A stretch of 39,975 nucleotides of DNA from Flavobacterium sp. Root935 (GCF_001429295.1 NZ_LMJL01000008.1:612732-652706), one strand, 5' to 3'; counted from the first letter of the stretch, positions 8,284 to 18,134 are shown. Notes: generated by a model not told the origin, from the sequence alone. Program-made: numbers and translations.

Positions 8284-11097
8284 ATGAACACTAAAAAAAA
8301 TATCATCATTGGTATTCTCGCCTTGTCTTTTCAAGGCGCATTTTCCCAATTCAAAACCAACATTCCGCTGGATAAAAATGTGACAACCGGAAAATTAAAA
8401 AATGGGCTGACATATTATATTCTCCACAACGAAGAACCAAAAGACAGAGCCAGTTTTTATTTTGTTCAAAATGTAGGTGCCATTCTAGAAGACAACAATC
8501 AAAACGGATTGGCACATTTTCTGGAACACATGGCATTTAACGGAACAGAACATTTTAAAGGAAAAGGGATCATTAAAATGTTAGAGAAGAACGGAGTAAG
8601 TTTTGGTAAAGACATCAACGCTTATACTGCTCAGGATGAAACAGTGTATAATATCAGCACAGTTCCTGTCAGCAACGAAAAACTAATCGATTCTACACTT
8701 TGGGTGCTGCATGACTGGTCAGGATCGCTGTCTTTAACTGATGCCGAAATCGATGCTGAAAGAGGTGTAATCAGAGAAGAATGGAGAACCAGAAGAACAA
8801 GTGATTTTCGTTTAAAAATGCAGACAGATCCCGTTTTATACAAAGGTTCGCAATACAGTAAAAGAGATGTTATTGGCGATTTAAATATCATCAACAATTT
8901 CAAATATCCTGAACTGAGAAACTATTATAAAAAATGGTACCGCCCAGATTTACAAGCTGTAATCATTGTTGGTGATATTGATGTAAAAGCAATGGAACAA
9001 AAAGTGAAGACCATTTTTTCAGGAATTCCACTGGCAAAAAAAGCAGTTTCCCGCCCCTACTTTAATATTCCAAAACACGATGAATTGTATTTTGGCACGG
9101 CGTCAGACAAAGAAGCATCTTCTTCTTCCATTACACTTCAATATGTCTTAGACGAGCCTTTATTAAAAGACAGCATCGTTACGCGTAAAAACGTAATGAA
9201 CTCATTTTACACCAGCATTTTAAACAATCGTTTCAAAGAATTGCTTTTAAAAAATCAAAGTGGTGCTTTAAACTTAAAAACCTATTTTGAACCTATTTCA
9301 AGATTAAATACTTCTTTTAATATTTCGGCTTTAGCCAAAAAAGGAAAAATAATCCAGGCATTTGAAGAAGCTTATACAGAGACAGAGCGCCTAAAGCGTT
9401 TTGGTGTTTCTCAAATAGAATTAGATCGAACTAAAAAGATTTTCATAAGCTCTTATGATGATTTTATAAACAATAAAGATAAAGTTGACAACGACAGCTG
9501 GGCAGATAAACTGACCAATTATTTCTTAAAAGCTAAGCCATTCCTTTCCCCTGAAGATGATTATAAATTAATTGTTGGGATTATAAAAAGTATCTCTTTA
9601 GAGGAATTGAATGCTTATGCGAAAACCATTCAAAAACCAACAAACCAAGTGGTTTTAGTTACTGGTTCAGATCAGGATAAAAATGATTTTCCAACAAAAG
9701 AAGCTGTTGTAAGCGTAATGAAAAAAGTCGAAAACATGACTTTGGAACCTTACACTAAAAAAGAAAACAACGCGCCGTTAATTGATAAGGAACTAAAACC
9801 TGCTGCAATTAAAAAAACATTTGAAATAGCTGGAGTTAAGGACGCAAAAGGTTATATTTTAGAAAATGAAGCTAAAATAATTGTACTTCCAACAAACTAT
9901 TCACAAGATCAGATTATTTTCTCAGCATTTTCAAAAGGAGGTAAATCTTTAATTAAGACAGAAGATCTCGCTTCTGCTGAAATTGCAACAACAATTGCAA
10001 GATCTTCAGGTCTAGGTAATTTCGATAATATTGGTCTAAAAGAAAAACTGACCGGAAAAGTTGCGCAGGCCGCACCGTTTATTGGTCAAAATACACAGGG
10101 ATTCCAAGGAAGTTCAAATAAAGCCGATTTCGAAACCATGCTGCAAATGGTTTATCTTTCTTTTGAGTCGCCGCGTTTTGATCCAAATATTTTCAATATC
10201 CTAAAAGACCAATATAAAAACCGACTGGAAACTATTAAAAAAGATAATGAAAGTGTCTTTAAAGATTCTATTGATTTAGCAAATTCAAATCATAATGCCC
10301 GTACTTTTATTTTCAATGAAAAATTTCTTGAATCTATTGATCTGAAAAAAGCCGAAAACATTTACCGTGACAGAATTAAAAATGCCGGTGATTTTACTTT
10401 TATTTTTGTTGGAAACATTCCAGATTCCGCATTAGGATTAATTCAGAAATACATCGGAAATATCAACTCCAATCCAGCCTTAAAGGAAAATTATGTGGAT
10501 CATAATTTTGAGCCTAAAAAAGGAAAGACCCAAGTTCATTTCAAACGTCCTATGGAAGTTGCAAAAGCAACCGTTTATTTAAACTTAACCGGAAAAACAG
10601 AATACAGTAAAGAAAATGCCTTGACAATGTATATCATCGGAGAACTGTTATCAAAACGATTCTTGCAGACCATTCGTGAAGAAGAAGGCGGCAGTTACGG
10701 TGTAAACGTTGGCGGAAATCTGGAATTGATTCCTAAACCAACTTTCAGTCTGGCTCTCACTTTTGACTGTAATCCTGACAAACAGGAAAAATTAATGCAG
10801 ATTGTCTGGAAAGAAATAAACGACTTAAAATCAAATCCAGTCAATGCAAATGATTTGGAAGATATTAAAAAAGCTTTGTTAAAAAACCGAGAAGAATCGC
10901 TTAAAACCAATTCTTTCTGGAATACAACAATCTATAACAGCACATTAAATCAGATTCCGTTTTCGACGGATGAGGAATATAAAAATTTAATTTCTAAAAT
11001 TAATCAAAAAACTATTCAGCAGTTTAGTAAGCACGTTTTGGATAGTTCTAGCAGTGTCGAAGTTATTATGAGCCCTGAAATCGAATCAGGAAAGTAA
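8284..11097 (+). CDS. Periplasmic M16-family zinc metalloprotease (PqqL/FusC-like)
   Basis: Two-lobed M16 peptidase, 937 residues, with a cleavable signal peptide (AFSQ near residue 20). The inverted zinc motif HFLEH is intact (His78, Glu81, His82). The third zinc ligand is Glu159, 77 residues after His82 as in pitrilysin. The C-terminal half is a second, non-catalytic M16 lobe with the substrate-contact motif EEEGGSYGV near residues 799-807. Length is close to E. coli PqqL (about 931 aa), which sits with the TonB receptor YddB and the ABC protein YddA. The related FusC digests imported ferredoxin in Pectobacterium. By analogy this enzyme may degrade a protein or peptide brought in by the upstream SusCD pair; substrate and direction of transport are inference. 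Confidence 0.92.
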   Translation: MNTKKNIIIGILALSFQGAFSQFKTNIPLDKNVTTGKLKNGLTYYILHNEEPKDRASFYFVQNVGAILEDNNQNGLAHFLEHMAFNGTEHFKGKGIIKMLEKNGVSFGKDINAYTAQDETVYNISTVPVSNEKLIDSTLWVLHDWSGSLSLTDAEIDAERGVIREEWRTRRTSDFRLKMQTDPVLYKGSQYSKRDVIGDLNIINNFKYPELRNYYKKWYRPDLQAVIIVGDIDVKAMEQKVKTIFSGIPLAKKAVSRPYFNIPKHDELYFGTASDKEASSSSITLQYVLDEPLLKDSIVTRKNVMNSFYTSILNNRFKELLLKNQSGALNLKTYFEPISRLNTSFNISALAKKGKIIQAFEEAYTETERLKRFGVSQIELDRTKKIFISSYDDFINNKDKVDNDSWADKLTNYFLKAKPFLSPEDDYKLIVGIIKSISLEELNAYAKTIQKPTNQVVLVTGSDQDKNDFPTKEAVVSVMKKVENMTLEPYTKKENNAPLIDKELKPAAIKKTFEIAGVKDAKGYILENEAKIIVLPTNYSQDQIIFSAFSKGGKSLIKTEDLASAEIATTIARSSGLGNFDNIGLKEKLTGKVAQAAPFIGQNTQGFQGSSNKADFETMLQMVYLSFESPRFDPNIFNILKDQYKNRLETIKKDNESVFKDSIDLANSNHNARTFIFNEKFLESIDLKKAENIYRDRIKNAGDFTFIFVGNIPDSALGLIQKYIGNINSNPALKENYVDHNFEPKKGKTQVHFKRPMEVAKATVYLNLTGKTEYSKENALTMYIIGELLSKRFLQTIREEEGGSYGVNVGGNLELIPKPTFSLALTFDCNPDKQEKLMQIVWKEINDLKSNPVNANDLEDIKKALLKNREESLKTNSFWNTTIYNSTLNQIPFSTDEEYKNLISKINQKTIQQFSKHVLDSSSSVEVIMSPEIESGK

Positions 11098-11131
11098 AAC
11101 TTTAGGATACATTTTTATTTTATTAGTCATT

Positions 11132-11161
11132 AAAGGTTGTCCTCTCTGGGCAGCCTTTTTT
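11132..11161 (+). terminator. Rho-independent terminator of the SusCD-ABC-protease operon
   Basis: AAAGGTTGTCC at 11132-11142 pairs, with G-U pairs, with GGGCAGCCTTT at 11148-11158 around a 5-nt loop, followed by more T residues. It lies 34 bp after the protease stop codon. Confidence 0.85.
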
Positions 11162-11178
11162 GTTCGGTCATTCATTAA

Positions 11179-11212
11179 AAAAGGGCGTTTGAAGAAAATC
11201 AACCGCCCTTTT
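11179..11212 (-). terminator. Rho-independent terminator of the sigma-SusCD-phosphatase operon
   Basis: On the minus strand AAAAGGGCGGTT pairs with AAACGCCCTTTT and is followed by a T-run. It lies 20 bp after the phosphatase stop codon, back to back with the plus-strand terminator, so the two convergent operons are insulated. Confidence 0.85.
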
Positions 11213-11231
11213 ATATCTCAATAAAAAAATC

Positions 11232-13070
11232 TTATTTCGCAGAAAGTAATTCCATTATCTTATGATAAATCGCTGTGTTTTGATAAACTCCCATAAATTT
11301 ATCTGCTCCTGGTCCATAAGCGAAAACAGGAACTGGAACTGCGGTATGATCATTTGTGCTGAAACTTCCGTGAACGTAACCTTTCTCGATACTTCCATCA
11401 ATCAATGATAATCCACCTGTCTCGTGATCTGCGGTTACGATTAATAAAGTTTCTGGATTTTTATCTACAAATTCCATTGCTTGTCCAACTAATTTATCAA
11501 AATCCAGCATTTCACGAACAACATATTCAACATTATTTTGGTGCCCGCCGTAATCAATCTGCGCACCTTCTGCCATGATAAAAAATGGATTTTTAGTTTT
11601 TGAAAAAGTGCTTGTTGCTTTCGCTAAAGATTTAGTTAGAAAATCTCCTCTCCCATTTTTCATAGAAACGACTGCTTTATCTTCTAAAACTACAAATCGA
11701 TTGTTTTTGATGGTATCTAAACTGGCAAAACTATCTGAAAATGTATATCCTTTTTCGATTAAAACTTTAGACAAATCTTTACCGTCTTTTCTGGATTTAA
11801 ATTCATTTTGACCTCCGCCAATTAAAATATCAGAAGGATTTGCCAAGAAATCATTTGCGATTGGTTCGCTCAAACTTCTTTCCGGCTGATGTGCATAAAA
11901 AGCCGCCGGCGTAGCATCTGTAATATTTCCTGCTGAAATAATTGCCGTTTTATAGTTTTTCTTAATCAATTGCTGTGTAATCAATTCCAACGGTTTTCCT
12001 TGTTCGTCAACACTAATAAAACGATTATTGGTTTTATGTCCAGTTGCCATTGCAGTTGCTCCAGCAGCAGAATCTGTAATGTAACTATCTGAAGCTTTGG
12101 TGATAGAAAATCCTTGAGTTGGAATGTTAAACAAACTCAATTGTCCTTTGTTTGCGGTGTAACCAGAATATATTTGAGTTAATCCCATTCCGTCGCCAAT
12201 TAAAAGAATAACGTTTTTAGGACGTTTACTTTTAAATGCATTTTTAGGAACGTAAGCTTGATGAAATTCTGTGTTTTGGTAAAATGTCGTTTTAATGTTA
12301 TTAATGAACTGAGTCAGCTCAGTAACTTTATCTGTTCCGATAAAATCAACTTTTAAATTCATCAACGTCATATAAGTATTTACGTTGTCCTGCGTTGCCC
12401 AAAATCTTACTTTTTTATTTTGATTGTGAACTTTCTTGATAATAGCTTGAATTTTTTCAGAATCTGCCTGCGTTAGAACTCCTTTCCCGTTCCAAACGGT
12501 GATTTCTTTTAAATCTTCGCTGATCATTTCTACACGCGCTAATTGATCTGGCGTGTAATTTTCGTTTAATCTTCCGTCAAAATAAATAAAATCTGGATAT
12601 TCATTCCATTTTGAAGGTAAAGGTCTATTTCCAGAAATGACCACTTTTATATTTTTATTCGAAATAATATCTGGAAAAGTCTTTAACTGCTGTGCAATAA
12701 CTTTCAAAGTCGCATCGGCATCAGACTTAATATCAATCATTAAAATTAAAGGTTTGCCGCTTGGGTATGCCTTTCCTTCTAAAGTTTTTAATTTAGAAGA
12801 AAGCGGTTCCAAATACATGCTTTTAAGTGTGTTGTGAGCTGCAATTTCTTTTGAAGTGTGGGCTACAAACAATTCGTTATTCACCAAAAAAACATCGGCT
12901 TCAATAACACCGGTTTCATTAGAATAAGCGCCATAAAATGGTAATTTACTCTCGTAATCGTTATGAGAATGAATATTAGAAGAACTGTATTCCTGCGCCT
13001 GCGCGAAAAGGAAAAACTGAAGGCAAAAAAGGGTGATTATTTTTTTCATCGAAAATAAATTAAATAACAA
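11232..13070 (-). CDS. Bifunctional glycerophosphodiesterase-like / alkaline phosphatase fusion
   Basis: Secreted two-domain phosphoesterase, 612 residues. The likely true start is Met8 (ATG at 13049), which gives a classic signal peptide ending AQAQ. Residues about 30-260 form a PI-PLC/GDPD-type TIM barrel: HSHNDY (His34, His36), metal-type Glu58 and Asp60 in EADV, and His71. Residues about 283-612 are an alkaline phosphatase domain: metal Asp293 in LLIGDGMG, nucleophile Ser334 in DSAAGAT, TGHK near 343, TADHETGG near 548 and a late HTAVPVP. Together they could split glycerophosphodiesters and then strip phosphate from the product. It is the last gene of the sigma/FecR/SusC/SusD operon, suggesting the SusCD pair handles a phosphorylated ligand. 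The fusion is seen; the coupled reaction is inference. Confidence 0.9.
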   Translation of the reverse strand: MLFNLFSMKKIITLFCLQFFLFAQAQEYSSSNIHSHNDYESKLPFYGAYSNETGVIEADVFLVNNELFVAHTSKEIAAHNTLKSMYLEPLSSKLKTLEGKAYPSGKPLILMIDIKSDADATLKVIAQQLKTFPDIISNKNIKVVISGNRPLPSKWNEYPDFIYFDGRLNENYTPDQLARVEMISEDLKEITVWNGKGVLTQADSEKIQAIIKKVHNQNKKVRFWATQDNVNTYMTLMNLKVDFIGTDKVTELTQFINNIKTTFYQNTEFHQAYVPKNAFKSKRPKNVILLIGDGMGLTQIYSGYTANKGQLSLFNIPTQGFSITKASDSYITDSAAGATAMATGHKTNNRFISVDEQGKPLELITQQLIKKNYKTAIISAGNITDATPAAFYAHQPERSLSEPIANDFLANPSDILIGGGQNEFKSRKDGKDLSKVLIEKGYTFSDSFASLDTIKNNRFVVLEDKAVVSMKNGRGDFLTKSLAKATSTFSKTKNPFFIMAEGAQIDYGGHQNNVEYVVREMLDFDKLVGQAMEFVDKNPETLLIVTADHETGGLSLIDGSIEKGYVHGSFSTNDHTAVPVPVFAYGPGADKFMGVYQNTAIYHKIMELLSAK

Positions 13071-13123
13071 AAAGTGGTAGGTTACTTCTTGAATTGTATG
13101 AAAATAAAAAATGGTTTTATTAA

Positions 13124-13172
13124 TTTTTTACGGCCGCAGCCTCCCGACAAAAAAGACTGCAGCGTAAAAAAA
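13124..13172 (-). other. Strong imperfect inverted repeat between susD and the phosphatase gene
   Basis: TTTTTTACGGCCGCAG at 13124-13139 pairs with CTGCAGCGTAAAAAAA at 13157-13172 around a loop of about 17 nt, with small mismatches. The T-rich arm comes first and the A-rich arm last when read on either strand, so it is not a standard intrinsic terminator. It could be an mRNA processing or stability hairpin, or a dispersed palindromic repeat. Confidence 0.65.
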
Positions 13173-13198
13173 CTAAAAAAACACAATGAAATTATTGA

Positions 13199-14734
13199 TT
13201 ACCAGCCTTGGTTTTGAGTCAAAGCTCCTTTGCTTACTGCGATTTCATCTGGCGGTATTGGCCAAACATGGTGAATAGCAGGATTAAAATTACGAGCTGG
13301 ATAAATTACGCTTCCATCATAATGGTGTAATGGTTTGGCATACGTTTCTTTTGCATCTCCCCAACGTACTAAATCGAAGTGACGGTCTGTCCACTCACCT
13401 GCTAATTCGCAGCGTCTTTCTCTTTTTAAATCAACTAAAGTAGCTCCTGAAAGATCTGTAAGACCTGCGCGGCGGCGAATCATATTGATTTCTGTATCTG
13501 CATTCTGCCCTTTCATTAATTTCGCTTCCGCTAACATTAAAATCACATCTGCATAACGTAAAAGAGGTACGTTTAAAGCCGTTGAAGGTTTGTCTCCGTT
13601 TGCATTTACATAACGAATATCAACTCCGCCCGATGTTGTTTTTGGATAGCTGAATGGCTCCATGTATTTTTTAAACTGATAACCTGTTCTATTACTTGAA
13701 CTCACCACGTGGTTTCCTTCATTAAAAGTTACCAATTCTCCAAAATACATGAATTTATCTCCTTTTTGTAAAATCGTAGCACTGCGTCTTTTATCGTTTG
13801 GAACATAAGTATCAAACAATTCTTTTGTTGGATAGAAATTTCCCCATCCGTTGTAAACTCCCCATCCTTTATCTTCTAAACAAACTCCAGGAAAAATAGA
13901 TCCTAAAGAAGTATTTTCTGCACTTGAAGTAACAGACCAAATATATTCTGCTGACCAGTTATTGCTGATTTTAAATACGTCTTCAAAATTGTCCAGCAGT
14001 TTGTGTTTACCGCTTGCCACAATCATGTTGGCATATTTTATAGCGTTGTCCCAATCTTTTGCATACAAATACGTACGAACTAAATAAGCCCATGCAGCAG
14101 TTTTGTGAGCGCGTCCGTAATTGTCTGGCGTAAGCTGGTCAAAGTATGGTAATAAATCGGCCGCTTTAATTAAATCTGCAGCAATGTAAGCGTAGTTTTC
14201 TGCAACGTTTTTAGCACGAGGCACATACACATTTGTTGGATTTTCTCTGTCCTGAATTGGAATTCCTGCACGATCGTCTCCATAATGGTATGCTAATTCT
14301 AAATGCATTACGGCATGATTAAAATAAGCTTCTCCCAGCATTCCGTTTCTTGTACTTTCATCCAAAGGAATATTTGGCAAATTGCGAATTACATCGTTGC
14401 AGCGTTTCATAATTTCATAGTGAATTCTCCAAATATCTTTTGTATCCGATTCTGCTCCGTCAACAATAAAATTTTTGATACGCTCTGCGTTTTGTCTTGG
14501 TTTGGTTCCGATATCATCACTTGCATTATTCAGCCAGAAAAAACCACGGCCATACATATTATCATCAGAATACAAAGCATATATTGCGTTTACTCCTGCC
14601 TTTGCATCTGCTGGAGTTTTCCAGAAATTTCCGCTTGAAGGAGCCCCCTGTGGTACAACATCAAGTTCACTTTCACAAGCCGAAGTGCCCATTAAAAGCA
14701 CAAAACTCAATAATAAAAGACTTATTTTTTTCAT
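13199..14734 (-). CDS. SusD/RagB-family outer membrane lipoprotein
   Basis: Surface lipoprotein of 511 residues, partner of the SusC protein encoded 19 bp upstream. The signal peptide ends in a lipobox (GTSAC, Cys at about residue 20) followed by E-S-E-L-D. SusD-type features are GEAYFNHAVMHLELAYHYGD near 133-152, the RRRAGLTDLSGATLVDLKRE segment near 433-452, and WTDRHFDLVRWGD near 460. The C-terminus (WPIPPDEIAVSKGALTQNQG) is canonical for the family. At over 500 residues it is full length and undamaged. The operon ends with a phosphodiesterase-phosphatase, so the ligand may carry a phosphoester; SusD sequence alone does not show this. Confidence 0.95.
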   Translation of the reverse strand: MKKISLLLLSFVLLMGTSACESELDVVPQGAPSSGNFWKTPADAKAGVNAIYALYSDDNMYGRGFFWLNNASDDIGTKPRQNAERIKNFIVDGAESDTKDIWRIHYEIMKRCNDVIRNLPNIPLDESTRNGMLGEAYFNHAVMHLELAYHYGDDRAGIPIQDRENPTNVYVPRAKNVAENYAYIAADLIKAADLLPYFDQLTPDNYGRAHKTAAWAYLVRTYLYAKDWDNAIKYANMIVASGKHKLLDNFEDVFKISNNWSAEYIWSVTSSAENTSLGSIFPGVCLEDKGWGVYNGWGNFYPTKELFDTYVPNDKRRSATILQKGDKFMYFGELVTFNEGNHVVSSSNRTGYQFKKYMEPFSYPKTTSGGVDIRYVNANGDKPSTALNVPLLRYADVILMLAEAKLMKGQNADTEINMIRRRAGLTDLSGATLVDLKRERRCELAGEWTDRHFDLVRWGDAKETYAKPLHHYDGSVIYPARNFNPAIHHVWPIPPDEIAVSKGALTQNQGW

Positions 14735-14753
14735 TTTAATTATTTTTTATTTT

Positions 14754-17700
14754 TTAAAAAGTTGCATTAACACCTGTCATGTAAATACGTGAAAGTGGAT
14801 ATTTACCTAAATCCATTCCGAAGTTTTTAAGACCAACTTCAGGATCCATTCCAGAATATTTAGTAATTGTAAATAAGTTTTGTCCAGAAATAAAGAATCT
14901 AAGTTTTGCTTTTCCGTTCAGCCAGCTTTCTTTTACGGTATAACCAATCGAAACGTTTTTCAATCTTAAGAAAGAAGCATCTTCGATATAAAGATCAGAG
15001 ATACGTCCGAAGTTATTATTGTTGTCTGTTGAAGATAGAACCGGAACATTGGTGTTTGTATTGGTTGGAGACCAAGCATCTTTAGACTCTGCCAATAAGT
15101 TATATCCTGGGAAAGAAGCATTTAAACCTGTATGTTTTACAGCGTTGAAAACACTATTTCCGGCAGCTCCGTTAAAAAAGATATTCATATCGAATCCTTT
15201 GTACCTAAAATTAGCATTCAAACTGTAAGTTGTTTTTGGAAAAGGACTTCCTAATACTACTCTATCGCTGTTATTGATAACACCATCGCCGTTTTCATCT
15301 TTAAATCTAATATCTCCTGCAACAGCATTTGGCTGATAGGCCACACCATTTTTGTTTACATACGCTTTTGCTTCTGCATCACTTTGAAATAATCCGTCTG
15401 TTGCATATCCGTAGAAAGCACCAACAGGACTTCCAACTTGATAGATATTTGCTAAAGGTAAACTACGAACTCTGCTTAAGTTTAAGGGTTCAAGCGAAGT
15501 CAAATCGTCTTTAATAGAGACAATTTTATTGGTTAAGAATCCAGCGTTTGCTGTAACGTCAAACTTAAATTCGCCTTTTGTTTTTTGATACGTTAAACTA
15601 ACCTCAATACCTTTATTTTCAACATCTCCAGAGTTTACAATTCTTCCTTGCGGCGTTCCAGAAACACCTGGCAGTTGGTCACGAACCAGCATGTCTTTAT
15701 TTTTTTTCACATAAGCATCAACAGATCCAACTAAACTATTATTTAGCATTGTAAAATCTAAACCAATATTAGTCTGCTCAGAGCTTTCCCATTTTAAATT
15801 AGGGTTTGATAATTCGCTTTCTGCATAACCGTAATTAATAGATGGAGTTGCTCCAATTAAAGCTTGAGTTTGTGATAATGGCACACTAAACTGATATGGT
15901 CCAAGGTTTCCTAAATTTCCAATTTGTCCCCAGCTTGCACGTAATTTTAAATTGCTTACAATTGGCTCAAGACCTTTCATAAAACTTTCTTCAGAAATTA
16001 ACCAACCTGCAGAAACAGAAGGATATACTTTCCAGCGGTTGTCTTGTAAAAGTTTTGAAGTTCCGTCACGACGCACAATTCCTGAGAATAAATATTTTTG
16101 ATTGAAGTCATAATTTAATCTTCCTACATAAGAAGAAATGATTTCATCTGATAAACCTGCCCCTGTCTGCTGAATTAATTTTGCATTTAATAAATAACGC
16201 TGTGATGGATCTTCGTTGTCAAATCCAGTTCCTTCAACTGTATAGAAATTTCTTTTAGTTTCTTGATACGTATATCCGGCTAAAGCTTTAAGGTTGTGTT
16301 TTCCGAATGATTTTTCATAAGAAATAGTCTGCTCGCTCAATAAATCAGTAATTGTCATATTTTTTAGAGTCAGTCTATTGAAATCAAATATTTTTCCTGG
16401 CTCAGTAACTTTTACTGTGAAATCTGTTGCATTATCCTGAATTCTGGTATATCCCCAGTTTGATTTTACTTTTAACCCTGGAACAATTTCCCATTCTGCA
16501 TAAGGATTGATCAAAATGGTAGAAATTGGATTTTTGTTATCTAATCTTTTTAAATATGCCACTGGATTGATAACATCTCCGTAAGAACCAATATATTTTT
16601 CAGGAACACCGCCAAATTGTCCAGAACCATCTTCTCTGTAAATCGTCGCGTTTGGCGGATACAAAATCGCTGCTTGAATTGCTCCTGTATACGAACTTGA
16701 AGTATTAGCAGTTTGACCATCAGTTAACGAGTATGAAAGATTTTCCCCAATTGTGAAATTATCGGCCAATTTAAAAGATGAATTTGCTCTTACTGTATAA
16801 CGTTCTCCGTATGTGTTTAACAAAATACCTTCGTTTTTTCTATAACTTCCAGAAAGAAAGAAATTAGATTTTTCTGTTTTTCCGTTTACAGAAAGAGACA
16901 GATCTTGAATTTCTCCTGTACGGAAAATTTCATCCATCCAGTTTGTTTTTGTAGTTCTTGCTGTTGGTTCAAATGCAGTGTCAAAAGCAGGAATTCTTGG
17001 TAATCCAGCGTTATCTCTTGCCAGATTCATAGCATCAGCATATTCTGCAGCGTTTAGAACCTCTAATTTTTTCGCTACATTTTGAAAACCTCCCTGATAG
17101 TTTACATTTACATTGATACGATCTGAAATTCCTTTTTTAGAAGTAATTAAAATTACACCTCCAGAAGCTCTCGCACCGTAAATTGCCGCAGAAGCCGCAT
17201 CTTTTAAAACACTTATTGAAGCAATATCATTTGGGTTTAAAGTGTTTAAAGAACCACTATAAATAATTCCGTCTAGAACAATTAACGGAGTTTCAGCATT
17301 TAAAGATCCTATACCGCGAATATTGATTGTTGGCGAAGATGTTGGATCACCTCCATCATTAATAACCGTTACACCAGCAACTGTTCCCTGCAGTAATTCG
17401 GCAGCATTGTTATACGTTCTGCTAGAAGTTTCTTTCATAGAAACAGATCCTACAGCGCCAAGAACTTCGTTCTTTTTTACACTTCCGTAACCCATAACAA
17501 CTACTTCCTGAAGTTGTTTTACATCAGCTGCCAGTTTTACTGTAATGGTTTGTGTGCTGGTAACTTTTACTTCTTGTGTAATATAACCAACGTATGAAAA
17601 AACAAGAGTCGCTTCGGCTGCGTTGATTTCCATTTTAAAAGTTCCGTCAAAATCTGTAGCTGCAGCTGCATCAGAACCTTTGTCTTTGATTCCAACGCCT

Positions 17701-18134
17701 GGTAACGGCATATTATCATCTCCTCCAAAAACAGTTCCTGAAACAATTATTTTATTCTGATCTGCCGCTGCTACTTTTTGATTTTTTTTGATAACGATAT
17801 TATTACTCACAATTTCATATCGAAGTGCTGCACCGCAAATTCTGTCCAACGCTTGTTCCAGCGTTACATTACTCAATTTTAAACTTAATTTTTGATTGGT
17901 ATTGACTTGGCTGCTTTCGTACATAAAATGCACATCGACCTGATTTTCAATTTTTTGAAAAATATTTTTTATACTTTCATTTTCAACTTTTAAAGTTACT
18001 CTTTTGTTAATGTCAACATTCCCGGCGTTTACTGTCAGCGTCGCAAAAAACAAAGCCATAAACAGGAATAATTTTGTTCCTATTGTCCTTAAGCTCTGAC
18101 AATTTACGGCATACCGCATTTGTTTTTCATTCAT
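14754..18134 (-). CDS. SusC/RagA-family TonB-dependent receptor with STN signalling domain
   Basis: Outer membrane receptor of 1126 residues, nearly the same length as the SusC at 215-3598 but clearly divergent in sequence. Order of parts: long basic leader and signal peptide (cleavage near residue 38, NAG), STN domain about 45-115, carboxypeptidase-regulatory-like domain about 128-205, plug starting near VVMGYGSVKK (about 213), then the barrel. The last residues (GVNATF) end in Phe as for barrel recognition by BAM. The presence of STN plus an adjacent fecR and ECF sigma gene upstream gives a complete surface-to-cytoplasm signalling line: ligand, SusC, STN, FecR, sigma. It is separated from fecR by 72 bp and from susD by 19 bp. 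Confidence 0.95.
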   Translation of the reverse strand: MNEKQMRYAVNCQSLRTIGTKLFLFMALFFATLTVNAGNVDINKRVTLKVENESIKNIFQKIENQVDVHFMYESSQVNTNQKLSLKLSNVTLEQALDRICGAALRYEIVSNNIVIKKNQKVAAADQNKIIVSGTVFGGDDNMPLPGVGIKDKGSDAAAATDFDGTFKMEINAAEATLVFSYVGYITQEVKVTSTQTITVKLAADVKQLQEVVVMGYGSVKKNEVLGAVGSVSMKETSSRTYNNAAELLQGTVAGVTVINDGGDPTSSPTINIRGIGSLNAETPLIVLDGIIYSGSLNTLNPNDIASISVLKDAASAAIYGARASGGVILITSKKGISDRINVNVNYQGGFQNVAKKLEVLNAAEYADAMNLARDNAGLPRIPAFDTAFEPTARTTKTNWMDEIFRTGEIQDLSLSVNGKTEKSNFFLSGSYRKNEGILLNTYGERYTVRANSSFKLADNFTIGENLSYSLTDGQTANTSSSYTGAIQAAILYPPNATIYREDGSGQFGGVPEKYIGSYGDVINPVAYLKRLDNKNPISTILINPYAEWEIVPGLKVKSNWGYTRIQDNATDFTVKVTEPGKIFDFNRLTLKNMTITDLLSEQTISYEKSFGKHNLKALAGYTYQETKRNFYTVEGTGFDNEDPSQRYLLNAKLIQQTGAGLSDEIISSYVGRLNYDFNQKYLFSGIVRRDGTSKLLQDNRWKVYPSVSAGWLISEESFMKGLEPIVSNLKLRASWGQIGNLGNLGPYQFSVPLSQTQALIGATPSINYGYAESELSNPNLKWESSEQTNIGLDFTMLNNSLVGSVDAYVKKNKDMLVRDQLPGVSGTPQGRIVNSGDVENKGIEVSLTYQKTKGEFKFDVTANAGFLTNKIVSIKDDLTSLEPLNLSRVRSLPLANIYQVGSPVGAFYGYATDGLFQSDAEAKAYVNKNGVAYQPNAVAGDIRFKDENGDGVINNSDRVVLGSPFPKTTYSLNANFRYKGFDMNIFFNGAAGNSVFNAVKHTGLNASFPGYNLLAESKDAWSPTNTNTNVPVLSSTDNNNNFGRISDLYIEDASFLRLKNVSIGYTVKESWLNGKAKLRFFISGQNLFTITKYSGMDPEVGLKNFGMDLGKYPLSRIYMTGVNATF

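Noticed and set aside
11371..11384. GTAACC bases like the ECF motif near 11375.
   Set aside because: It lies inside the phosphatase coding sequence, lacks the ACCTACC and AAGACATA parts, and is most likely chance.
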